Shown: one piece after another, positions 31,288 through 38,076 of the stretch
Position numbering within the stretch: position 1 is the stretch's first letter
Layout: each line of letters begins with the position of its first letter
Virus record (IMG/VR): IMGVR_UViG_3300037827_000343
Location: 1-48,559 of that record
From: a virus
Direction: 5' to 3' (one strand)
DNA length: 48,559 bases
Notes under the pieces: model-generated
What the model was told of the DNA's origin: nothing
The model's database searches: none
What the model saw: the letters and a program-made list of their open reading frames with translations, nothing else
Translations under genes and position numbers: made by a program

Positions 31288-31390
31288 TTACCCATTCGTG
31301 AGATACCAATGCCCCTCGCACTTGCCGTCACGCCACAACCTGCAACCCAGCGAAGGTCTCTTTTGCCTCTTGGCACGTCGGGCATTTCAT
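31288..31390 (-). CDS. tiny Cys/His zinc-knuckle-like protein with +1 frameshift
   Basis: The zero frame is MKCPTCQEAKETFAGLQVVA followed by TGA (31328-31330). The +1 frame continues DGKCEGHWYLTNG to a TAA at 31288. Together they give a ~33-residue protein with C-P-T-C and C-E-G-H, a plausible zinc knuckle; neither half makes sense alone. The ATG at 31390 overlaps the previous stop as ATGA. The stop context is UGA-C, as in prfB autoregulation, but the P-site codon GCG is not a good slippery codon. A one-base indel in the sequence is an equally good explanation. Confidence 0.45.
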
Positions 31391-31689
31391 AGCTTCAACT
31401 TGGAAAGAGCCTTGCAGTTCTTCAGGATCGTGATGATCGCTGGCTTGGAATTCGGTGATGCCGACAGGCTATTGACGAACGTCTGAAGCGCTTGAACGTC
31501 GGTCTGCACCTGTGCCGTCGCGGCCGTGCTGTTACTCTGTGCCGTGGTCTGGGCCTGCGTTGCCGCCGCGGCTGCACTCGTCGCAGTAGCCAATGTGGCC
31601 GCAGCCGCGTCCGCAATCGCTTGATCGGCGGAAGCCTGGGTCGCGAGAGCCAAGAGTTGCTGAATCTGCTGGTCGGTCAGGGGAGGCAT
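31387..31689 (-). CDS. Ala/Thr-rich helical protein, 100 aa
   Basis: MPPLTDQQIQQLLALATQAS followed by a long Ala/Thr/Gln repeat-like helix (ATLATATSAAAAATQAQTTA) and a C-terminal TFVNSLSASPNSKPAIITIL and CKALSKLKL. An AAGGAG site lies seven bases before ATG 31689. It looks like a coiled-coil or amphipathic helix protein; position near one-TM proteins suggests a lysis accessory such as a spanin-like or chaperone role, which is speculative. Confidence 0.6.
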   Translation of the reverse strand: MPPLTDQQIQQLLALATQASADQAIADAAAATLATATSAAAAATQAQTTAQSNSTAATAQVQTDVQALQTFVNSLSASPNSKPAIITILKNCKALSKLKL

Positions 31690-31831
31690 GGGAAATCTCC
31701 TTTGAAGCGTAAAAGTATTCAGGGTGACGACGACGAATCGCCCGCTGTTCAAGATACCACATTATCACGTCCGCCGTGGCCGCAAGGGCCAAAACAATCC
31801 CCAGGAACACGGCGGCGATGATTTCGTCCAT
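31532..31831 (-). CDS. small one-TM protein overlapping the next gene, 99 aa
   Basis: MDEIIAAVFLGIVLALAATA is an N-terminal transmembrane helix, followed by DVIMWYLEQRAIRRRHPEYF, a basic juxtamembrane region (N-out or N-in not decided). The ATG shares a base with the previous stop. From about residue 48 the frame runs for 158 bp inside the next gene (31387-31689), where it becomes Arg/Gly/Cys-rich and may be non-adaptive. It may be part of the lysis group. Confidence 0.5.
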   Translation of the reverse strand: MDEIIAAVFLGIVLALAATADVIMWYLEQRAIRRRHPEYFYASKEISHASPDRPADSATLGSRDPGFRRSSDCGRGCGHIGYCDECSRGGNAGPDHGTE

Positions 31832-32130
31832 CACGTTCCCCCGGTGAACGCCGATATGAACGCCTCGATAATCGAATAGAGGGTTGGCAAATATTGCTCG
31901 ATCAGGGCAATGATCGTGGCCCAATCGATGGTCCCCGGTAACGTGGCCCAATCAAGCGTTTCCGTGGGCGGCAAATTCATCTTGGCCAGAACCATCGGTT
32001 CCAGGGCCGCGACGATCGCCTGAGATTCCGGAGTGGGCGGGTTGCGGAGATACGAGTACAGTCGCTCCAGACGAATCGACCGGATGGGCATGGCCTGAAG
32101 CTGGTTGAAGAGGGCTTCTTCGAAATCCAT
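31831..32130 (-). CDS. small helical protein, 99 aa
   Basis: Not recognised. MDFEEALFNQLQAMPIRSIR and SYLRNPPTPESQAIVAALEP precede a hydrophobic C-terminus (ATIIALIEQYLPTLYSIIEA, FISAFTGG) that could insert in a membrane. It resembles in its ending the 75-residue protein at 34651-34878 (ACLITALTQYSPALGTFAGY). It is the first gene after a terminator, so it probably depends on read-through. Confidence 0.6.
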   Translation of the reverse strand: MDFEEALFNQLQAMPIRSIRLERLYSYLRNPPTPESQAIVAALEPMVLAKMNLPPTETLDWATLPGTIDWATIIALIEQYLPTLYSIIEAFISAFTGGT

Positions 32131-32147
32131 GGGAAGGTTCCTTTGTG

Positions 32148-32187
32148 AAAAACCCCTGTTCCGGTTAATTTACGGCACTCAGGGGTT
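32148..32187 (-). terminator. Rho-independent terminator in the late operon
   Basis: On the minus strand AACCCCTG (32187-32180) pairs with CAGGGGTT (32158-32151), with a 21-nt loop, and the 3' arm continues into T5. It separates the terminase-portal-lysis part from the downstream tiny genes and capsid genes, and so may reduce read-through. Confidence 0.6.
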
Positions 32188-32216
32188 CAGGAGAAACGCC
32201 GTGACAAAGAGATGTT

Positions 32217-32798
32217 TCAGTAACTCACCACGCTCCGGGGTCTGCCGAAGATACCGTAGTGGATGATCGTTCGCCCTCCGCTCGTACCGATCGTGCTGCT
32301 CGTCCCGCACGAACCGCTCGTGCAACTCGTGGCCGGAGCCGACGAGTAGAACGACAGACCGGCACTGGTCCCGCAAGAGCCATTGGCACACGCGCCAGCC
32401 GAATATACGGGTGCGCTCGAGTATGCCGGTGTAGCGTAATAATTGCTCACGGGTGGCGTCCAGGCTGTAGGCTGGGCGTAGTAGTAAGCGGGCTGTGCCG
32501 TCGTCGCCACAGGGGCCTGGTAGCTCGTCGTCTGCGCCTGCACGCACGGGCAATACTGCGTTGTCGTTGTTTGCACTGACAACTTGTCAACCTTCGCCGT
32601 CAGCGATGTCACTTGAGCTTGGAGCGTATTGATCGCCGCCGTGTTCGCGTTCAGTTGGCCCGCGATTGCCGCGTTGTTCTGCTCGATCTTGCTGATCCGG
32701 TCCATCACCGTGTCCTGGCCATAGCTCGCGCCGGCGAGTGCAAAAAGTGCAGGAACACTCAGTAACAGGGAGGCCAGAAAAAAACACTTGTTCTTCAT
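32217..32798 (-). CDS. secreted coiled-coil protein with GSCGTS repeats, 193 aa
   Basis: A clear Sec signal peptide (MKNKCFFLASLLLSVPALFA, cleavage near A-S-Y-G-Q) is followed by a coiled coil (DRISKIEQNNAAIAGQLNAN, TLQAQVTSLTAKVDKLSVQ), a Tyr/Ala/Pro-rich low-complexity region and two GSCGTS motifs (ACANGSCGTSAG, TSCTSGSCGTSS). The protein may form disulfide-linked oligomers outside the inner membrane. In a lysis-like cluster it might be a spanin-like protein, or a host-derived surface protein acquired by the phage. No lipobox is seen. Confidence 0.6.
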   Translation of the reverse strand: MKNKCFFLASLLLSVPALFALAGASYGQDTVMDRISKIEQNNAAIAGQLNANTAAINTLQAQVTSLTAKVDKLSVQTTTTQYCPCVQAQTTSYQAPVATTAQPAYYYAQPTAWTPPVSNYYATPAYSSAPVYSAGACANGSCGTSAGLSFYSSAPATSCTSGSCGTSSTIGTSGGRTIIHYGIFGRPRSVVSY

Positions 32799-32801
32799 TG
32801 G

Positions 32802-34277
32802 TTACTTCACTCCAATCTTTTTTTGAAGGTCAAGAATTGCGTTCAGGATACGATCCTGAGCCGCTTCAAGGCGATCTAGCCGAGGCGTCATCGCGTCCAC
32901 GACCGTACCCGGACCAGACTTCTCAACAGACACAGCCGGCGGTCCCAGGGCTCGCTTGCCGCTGCCCTGGACGACGTACTGGCCATCCACGCCCGCGCCG
33001 AAGCCGGACATGGAGATGGTCTTGCTCCCAGCCGGAGGCGTCGGCTGGAGCGTGTAAGTTCCGTCAGGCGGCGAGCCCGACAAAGTTACCGTGATGCTCG
33101 CTCCCGGCGTCGGCGTGGGAGTTGGTATCGGCGGGGTAGGTCCGGGCGGAACAGGTGACGGCGGCGTGGGGCCGCTCGGGGGCGGGAAGGCTGAAATTAC
33201 CGACGCCGGAATTTGTTTACCGCCGGCGCTAACCCAGGCCACGGCCTGAGTCGTTATGTGCCGGCCATGGGAGTCAAACCCAGTAGCTGGGTTGAACTGA
33301 CGAGTCGAAAAAACAACAAAGCATTGTGGCTGAACCTGGGCCACGAAAGCGGGAGTAACGAAACAAAAAGTCCCCCAGGTGTACAGGGTGTAATTTCCGT
33401 TCGTCGCGATATCCGTAAGTGGTGTGTAGTGACCATTTTCCGGGTCCGGCGTGACTGGGGCATCATAGGTCTGACCTCCAGCAAAGCTGTTGATGAATGA
33501 ATCCGGCACTGACCAGGCCATCTGGATCGTATAGAACTGGTCGATAGCGTACTGCGCCAGCGGCACGTTCGTCACATCAATGTCGAGGCTGTCAACCACG
33601 AGCGGATTGGCGTTCGGGGCCGACGCCGGCCACGAGCCCGAGGCCCCGGCAATCCCGTTCCCCGTCACCCACAGGCCACCCTGACCGACCAGCATGGATT
33701 CGTCCGTGCCATTGTCACCTCCGCTGATCGCCAGGTACTGCTGTATGATGGCGTTCTGGTCGAACGTGCTCTGCGTCCAACCGCTTTTTCCCTGGCCGAA
33801 TGTTAGGATGTTGTCAACGTGGCAACACATCGCTGGCCCGCAATCACCGTAGGTATCGTTACCATCCATCGGCGCTACCACAGTCTGGCTGCCGGTGCAA
33901 TCCACAGGCAACGTCGTTGCCGGGATCGCCTTGGGAATCTTGAAGTCCCGGCCCACCTTGGCCTTCATCTTGTCGCGATTGATGAAATAGGCAAAGTGGC
34001 CGCCGTTAATGAATTTCTTATGGTCCACCCACACACGCTTTGTCGTGGCCGTGGGGGCGTTGACCGGAACTTTGTGCTGGGCGTCCGTGTCGCCACCGAC
34101 GAAAGCAAAGGCCAACAAAATTGCACCAACAACAGAAATCGCCCTTTTCAGTGGCTTTCTTCCGCCGATAAATCTCTTGAGGTTTTTCTCGGAAATTCCT
34201 TGGACGCGATTGTACGGGCCGTTTAACTGACAGATGATCCTGGCATCGACGCGCTCTTGTATGGTTTCACGTTTCAT
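32802..34277 (-). CDS. papain/C39-like cysteine-protease-fold protein with signal anchor
   Basis: 491 residues. A basic N-terminus leads to a hydrophobic segment (~45-65: LKRAISVVGAILLAFAFVGG) that could be a signal peptide or anchor. The core has GNDTYGDCGPAMCCHVDNIL, where Cys in Y-G-D-C is the likely nucleophile, and SHGRHITTQAVAWV with a candidate catalytic His, the pattern of C39/papain-like phage proteins. A Pro/Thr linker (~360-390), a small beta domain (ITVTLSGSPPDGTYTLQPTP) and a C-terminal helix (RLDRLEAAQDRILNAILDLQ) follow. It may be the lysin or a peptidase for virion entry. The ATG overlaps the previous stop as ATGA. Confidence 0.6.
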   Translation of the reverse strand: MKRETIQERVDARIICQLNGPYNRVQGISEKNLKRFIGGRKPLKRAISVVGAILLAFAFVGGDTDAQHKVPVNAPTATTKRVWVDHKKFINGGHFAYFINRDKMKAKVGRDFKIPKAIPATTLPVDCTGSQTVVAPMDGNDTYGDCGPAMCCHVDNILTFGQGKSGWTQSTFDQNAIIQQYLAISGGDNGTDESMLVGQGGLWVTGNGIAGASGSWPASAPNANPLVVDSLDIDVTNVPLAQYAIDQFYTIQMAWSVPDSFINSFAGGQTYDAPVTPDPENGHYTPLTDIATNGNYTLYTWGTFCFVTPAFVAQVQPQCFVVFSTRQFNPATGFDSHGRHITTQAVAWVSAGGKQIPASVISAFPPPSGPTPPSPVPPGPTPPIPTPTPTPGASITVTLSGSPPDGTYTLQPTPPAGSKTISMSGFGAGVDGQYVVQGSGKRALGPPAVSVEKSGPGTVVDAMTPRLDRLEAAQDRILNAILDLQKKIGVK

Positions 34278-34654
34278 GCGATGTTCTCTCCTTGATAGAG
34301 GTCTTCATACCAACCTTCGACCTTGACGACGTATTCGTGGGCCACACTCTCATATTTCACGTCCAGAGACTTTTCGCTCAGAACCTTCAGATGGGCCAAG
34401 CAGGCATCGACCCATTCAAGCATGGCCTGACCAGATCGTAAACCGTACAGTCGAGCGGCCCGGTTGCCGAGTTCGATCAACTTGCCGTTTAGATAGTGAA
34501 GTTCTGGTTCCGTGTCCACGATCTTGTCGATCTCTTCGGGAGGCGGCGGTTGCATTCCGGTCAGAACGTGAACCATACCGGCAAGCTTGTCTCGCCACAG
34601 TTCCATACGGAGAATGATGCCGCCCGACAGATCGTTCCATTCTTCCTGTTTCAC
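34274..34654 (-). CDS. small helical protein, 126 aa
   Basis: Not recognised. Starts VKQEEWNDLSGGIILRMELW; helical throughout with PPPPEEIDKIVDTEPELHYL and MLEWVDACLAHLKVLSEKSL. The GTG at 34654 is chosen because it overlaps the previous stop in GTGTGA and AAGGGGG lies upstream; the longer ATG at 34795 would overlap the previous gene almost fully. Its role is unknown. Confidence 0.6.
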   Translation of the reverse strand: MKQEEWNDLSGGIILRMELWRDKLAGMVHVLTGMQPPPPEEIDKIVDTEPELHYLNGKLIELGNRAARLYGLRSGQAMLEWVDACLAHLKVLSEKSLDVKYESVAHEYVVKVEGWYEDLYQGENIA

Positions 34655-34878
34655 ACCGCGGCCCCCTTCTCGTTGGCGATTTGCTGCCGGATGAACGACT
34701 CCAGGTAGCCAGCGAACGTGCCCAGCGCCGGACTGTACTGCGTTAAGGCCGTGATGAGACAGGCCATGATCTGGGACCACGGCATCGACGCGCACAGCTT
34801 ACCAATAACGGCAGAAACGCCGGGATGCTGTTGGTCAAACGCGGCAAGGATCGCTTGCTTGAAACTATCAAAGATCAT
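34651..34878 (-). CDS. small hydrophobic-helix protein, 75 aa
   Basis: Not recognised. MIFDSFKQAILAAFDQQHPG, VIGKLCASMPWSQIMACLIT and ALTQYSPALGTFAGYLESFI form three helices, of which the last two are hydrophobic. GAGGAG lies upstream of ATG 34878. With its neighbours it might be part of a lysis or membrane-active cluster. Confidence 0.6.
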   Translation of the reverse strand: MIFDSFKQAILAAFDQQHPGVSAVIGKLCASMPWSQIMACLITALTQYSPALGTFAGYLESFIRQQIANEKGAAV

Positions 34879-34967
34879 CGGTTTTTCTCCTCTGGAAATT
34901 GTAAGAAGCAAACACGTTGCCGCATGTATCCAGGAGTTTAGCCGAACGCCCTCCGAACGTCAAGATG

Positions 34968-35252
34968 TCACTGGCGGGCGTCAGCCTTACCTTTCTCGTA
35001 TGCCGCGTTGCCCGTCGCCTTGATAAGGTCTTCCATGCGCCCGTTGATTTGCTTGTGAATTTCAACAACAGAAGCGGCGGCAGCTTTCACGTCGTCCTTC
35101 GCTTCAGAAGCCACAGAAATGGTTAAATCCGTGTTTTCCTTGAGTCCTTTCTTGAGGTATTTATTATCGGCACGTTGCCGGAGATACATGATAATCTGAC
35201 CAATGGCGAGAACAAGAAAGCCAAATAACGATTCCCAAAAATGATCGCTCAT
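34968..35252 (-). CDS. holin-like one-TM protein, 94 aa
   Basis: MSDHFWESLFGFLVLAIGQI continues to I-M-Y-L-R-Q-R, a single N-terminal transmembrane helix, followed by a cytoplasmic charged coiled coil (ADNKYLKKGLKENTDLTISV, VVEIHKQINGRMEDLIKATG). One-TM proteins with soluble helical tails are common among pinholins, antiholins and phage membrane proteins. The ATG at 35252 overlaps the previous stop as ATGA, which fixes the start. It pairs with the TM protein encoded just before it. Confidence 0.6.
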   Translation of the reverse strand: MSDHFWESLFGFLVLAIGQIIMYLRQRADNKYLKKGLKENTDLTISVASEAKDDVKAAAASVVEIHKQINGRMEDLIKATGNAAYEKGKADARQ

Positions 35253-35626
35253 TTCCTGACTCCCGGTTCGTGAATCGGCCCCTTCCCGTTGGCGTACACG
35301 CACGCTGCCGACATCGATCTGACCAACTCAATCGTCTGCTTCTCGATGGCAATTTCCATCTTCTCATTGCGCTTATCGAACTGACAATGCAGATCGACAA
35401 GAGCATTGGTGAACGTCACCTGAAGTTCGCGAACGTGATCGCCAGAGGCTTTCATGATGCCCTTCAGGAGATCGTCCTTGCCATCGATAATTTCCTTGAG
35501 CTGCTTATCCTTGGCAGGCAGATGAATGAACATGAGCCACGACAGCACCGCCCCCAGGAGACCGGCCCCGACCCAGCCGGAACCGCTCAGGGCGTCAACG
35601 CTCGTTTGCGCGAACAGTTCATACAT
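35249..35626 (-). CDS. holin-like one-TM protein, 125 aa
   Basis: MYELFAQTSVDALSGSGWVG is followed by a transmembrane helix (AGLLGAVLSWLMFIHLPAKD) and a long charged coiled coil (KQLKEIIDGKDDLLKGIMKA, DKRNEKMEIAIEKQTIELVR). Its topology is like the next gene, suggesting a hetero-oligomeric pair such as holin/antiholin. GGAGG lies five bases before ATG 35626; a GTG at 35629 overlapping the previous stop is also possible. Confidence 0.6.
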   Translation of the reverse strand: MYELFAQTSVDALSGSGWVGAGLLGAVLSWLMFIHLPAKDKQLKEIIDGKDDLLKGIMKASGDHVRELQVTFTNALVDLHCQFDKRNEKMEIAIEKQTIELVRSMSAACVYANGKGPIHEPGVRK

Positions 35627-36192
35627 CACGCCCTCCGCTGCTGGTCGTGGTATTGCTTTTCCATGGCCGCGATCTGTTCCTGAAGCCCCTTCGGCAACTG
35701 CGGCCTCTCGCGCGCTTCCTTGGCGGCACGTTCAGGATCGATAATCTCACGCACGATTTGCTCGCGTTCGTCACTGGCCGATCGAGCGTACAAATCGGCC
35801 ATGTTCTTTTGCGGATCAGGTGCGGGGGCGACATCGCCCTTATACCTGCCCGGGCTGCGGTTCTCGTCCTTGTTGAAGTAGCCGTAGGCCCTAAGGTAGC
35901 GATCTTGATGTTCGCGGCTGGTCAGTATCGGCCGGCCATTGTTATCGAAATCCGTGGGCACGCCCTTTTTGATCGCGTCTTCGATTGCGGCTTGGCGCTG
36001 CTTGGGGTGAACGGCAAGGGCAACGCAATGGACCGGCTTAGACCAATCGACCTGGATGTTCAGATCGTCGCCAGCCTTGATCTTCTGCGGTGGCAAAATG
36101 GCGGCGTCGTACTCTGCCTTCGACACTTCCTTGGCGTCGATGTAGAAGGTGTCGGGCCGACCAAATTCCCCGAAAACGTGGCGAAGTTTCAC
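35626..36192 (-). CDS. hypothetical protein after portal, 188 aa
   Basis: Not recognised. MKLRHVFGEFGRPDTFYIDA, then DDLNIQVDWSKPVHCVALAV, ILTSREHQDRYLRAYGYFNK and a helical C-terminus (GLQEQIAAMEKQYHDQQRRA). The S-R-E-H-Q-D-R-Y-L-R-A-Y-G-Y phrase recalls small phage proteins linked to portal genes, of unknown role. GTG start at 36192 overlaps the portal stop (GTGA), with GGAGG upstream. Confidence 0.6.
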   Translation of the reverse strand: MKLRHVFGEFGRPDTFYIDAKEVSKAEYDAAILPPQKIKAGDDLNIQVDWSKPVHCVALAVHPKQRQAAIEDAIKKGVPTDFDNNGRPILTSREHQDRYLRAYGYFNKDENRSPGRYKGDVAPAPDPQKNMADLYARSASDEREQIVREIIDPERAAKEARERPQLPKGLQEQIAAMEKQYHDQQRRA

Positions 36193-38054
36193 TGTCCACC
36201 TCCGGTTTGCTGAGGATTTCCGCCAGGATTTTGCCCGCGCAGGAAATTACCCATCATCATGTTGTCGCCCCTTTGCGTTCTTCCCGGCTCGCTGATGCGA
36301 GTATACGTCCTTTCGGTCTGGGGGGCCATGGTAGGTTCCTCGCCCATACTGCCCGCGCCCGTGCCGCCGCCTTGACCAGGCTGGGGCTGGGGGGCATCCA
36401 TGATCGTAAACATCTCCTGAAGATCGGGGTTGTCGGTCAGCTCGCCCACGCGCTTGAGGTAAAAGTTCATGTCGGGCTTGATGCCTTGCTGGGCCAGGAG
36501 CGGCATCAGCGGTATCAAATCCTTGAGGGCCTGCTGAAGCTGCATTAGCCGGCCCTGCGGCGTCTGAAGCTGATAGCTGTACGGATCGACGCGGATGTCA
36601 AGCTCGTCCCACGGCACGCGCCGACGCATCTCCGGTGTCGTCACCTGGGGAACCGACAGCGACGGCATCCCCGGCAAGCTAAAGGTCGTCTTGTACGTCT
36701 TGAATGGATCGTTGTGAATATACCAGCAGATAGCCTTACATGCCTTGGCGATGGCCGAGGACACGTTCTCCTGCATAGCCATCATTGTGCCCGAAGCGTT
36801 AGCGTTCAGAAGCTTGTCCTGAGTGGCCGTGCGAGATTGCGGAGCCAGGCCGCCGAGCATTTCCATGTTGCCGGCCTGAGTGCTAAACTGCTGGATCGCT
36901 TCCTTGAGCATGAGCAGCAGGTTCTGGTTCGGGCCGTCCATGACGATGGGCTTGATGCGGTCAGGATTATCAACCCGCGGCCACGAACCATCGTCGGCGT
37001 TCATGAGACGGTCGGCATCTTCTTCAGAACTGCCGGCCCAGGTGTTGAGTTGCTTACACCTCTCCGACTGACGCGCCAATTTGCGATAGATGTTGTTGAC
37101 AAGGCAATGTTGGTCGTACAGGTCATGGATCGGGGCCTTGAACCTTATGTTGCCGGGAACTACCTGGGCGCCAAGCATGTGGTATGGTCCGCAGTCGGGG
37201 CCGATCCAACGATGCTCGCGAAGAATGTCTCCAAGAGGATTGCCGCCAGAGTCGGCCGGGAACGTTACGATGGTCCGTTCCCTGGGGAGATAAAATTCCC
37301 AGAGATCGACCATCGGCTTGTACTCAGACGTGGTATCGACGTTGTATGTCGTGCGCGAAATCACGTCGATCCGCTCGTCGCCCTCCTGGTTGAAAAGCGG
37401 GTCGTAGGATTCGACGAGCGTCTTCCTGATCTTTGCATTGTAGAGGTCGGAATTCACCACCGTGTCGAGCGGCACGCGGCAGCGATGGCCGATGTAGCTC
37501 ACCTCCGACCAGTCCTTGGCGTGGCCGTCGTAAACGAAATCGTCGTCGTCAACCACCTGGGCAAACGGCTCGCCCGCGTGCAAATCCCAGGCTAAATGCG
37601 CAGCGTCTGACGGCGTGGCCAAGGCGATCTTGAGCACGCCCATCGAAAATAGGTGGTTCGTGACCCAGCGGCGGAAAGTCTCGCCAAGGTCCATCGCTTC
37701 AGACTCGCGGTTGAACGTTGACTGAAGACGCGAGGCGATTGGCCGGTTCTCGCGGCGGAACGTGGAGAGCATGGCCCGAGGGCTCTTGGCCACCAACGAA
37801 CGGGTGACGATGTTGACGTAGAGAGCCAGAAGGTTGATGAAGACCGGATGCGACGTTCCTTCTTCGGAATAGTTGCGGCCGACGTATTCGAGAACGGCTT
37901 GGCGTCGGGCGTCCCGTGGGTAGCGCAACATGAGCCGATCGCGCTGCACGGCTGCCACAAGCCGTCCAGGATCGACGCCCCGCGCCGAGACGTGGTAGCC
38001 GTTGCCGTTTGAATTGGCTTCGGCAATGCGCCCGCGTCGTTCCAGTTCGTTCAA
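36189..38054 (-). CDS. portal protein
   Basis: A 621-residue portal protein by position directly after the large terminase and by pattern: a conserved N-terminal helix region (YVGRNYSEEGTSHPVFINLL, NIVTRSLVAKSPRAMLSTFR), wing-like beta domain (EPFAQVVDDDDFVYDGHAKD, RTTYNVDTTSEYKPMVDLWE), stem helices (RKLARQSERCKQLNTWAGSS), and a Gly/Gln-rich disordered C-terminus. It forms the dodecameric DNA gate of the head. The only available start is TTG at 38054, with no strong Shine-Dalgarno; the 13-mer TAAGAACAGGTGC lies just before it. Confidence 0.8.
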   Translation of the reverse strand: MNELERRGRIAEANSNGNGYHVSARGVDPGRLVAAVQRDRLMLRYPRDARRQAVLEYVGRNYSEEGTSHPVFINLLALYVNIVTRSLVAKSPRAMLSTFRRENRPIASRLQSTFNRESEAMDLGETFRRWVTNHLFSMGVLKIALATPSDAAHLAWDLHAGEPFAQVVDDDDFVYDGHAKDWSEVSYIGHRCRVPLDTVVNSDLYNAKIRKTLVESYDPLFNQEGDERIDVISRTTYNVDTTSEYKPMVDLWEFYLPRERTIVTFPADSGGNPLGDILREHRWIGPDCGPYHMLGAQVVPGNIRFKAPIHDLYDQHCLVNNIYRKLARQSERCKQLNTWAGSSEEDADRLMNADDGSWPRVDNPDRIKPIVMDGPNQNLLLMLKEAIQQFSTQAGNMEMLGGLAPQSRTATQDKLLNANASGTMMAMQENVSSAIAKACKAICWYIHNDPFKTYKTTFSLPGMPSLSVPQVTTPEMRRRVPWDELDIRVDPYSYQLQTPQGRLMQLQQALKDLIPLMPLLAQQGIKPDMNFYLKRVGELTDNPDLQEMFTIMDAPQPQPGQGGGTGAGSMGEEPTMAPQTERTYTRISEPGRTQRGDNMMMGNFLRGQNPGGNPQQTGGGQ

Positions 38055-38076
38055 GATGTTCTTTCAGCACCTGTTC

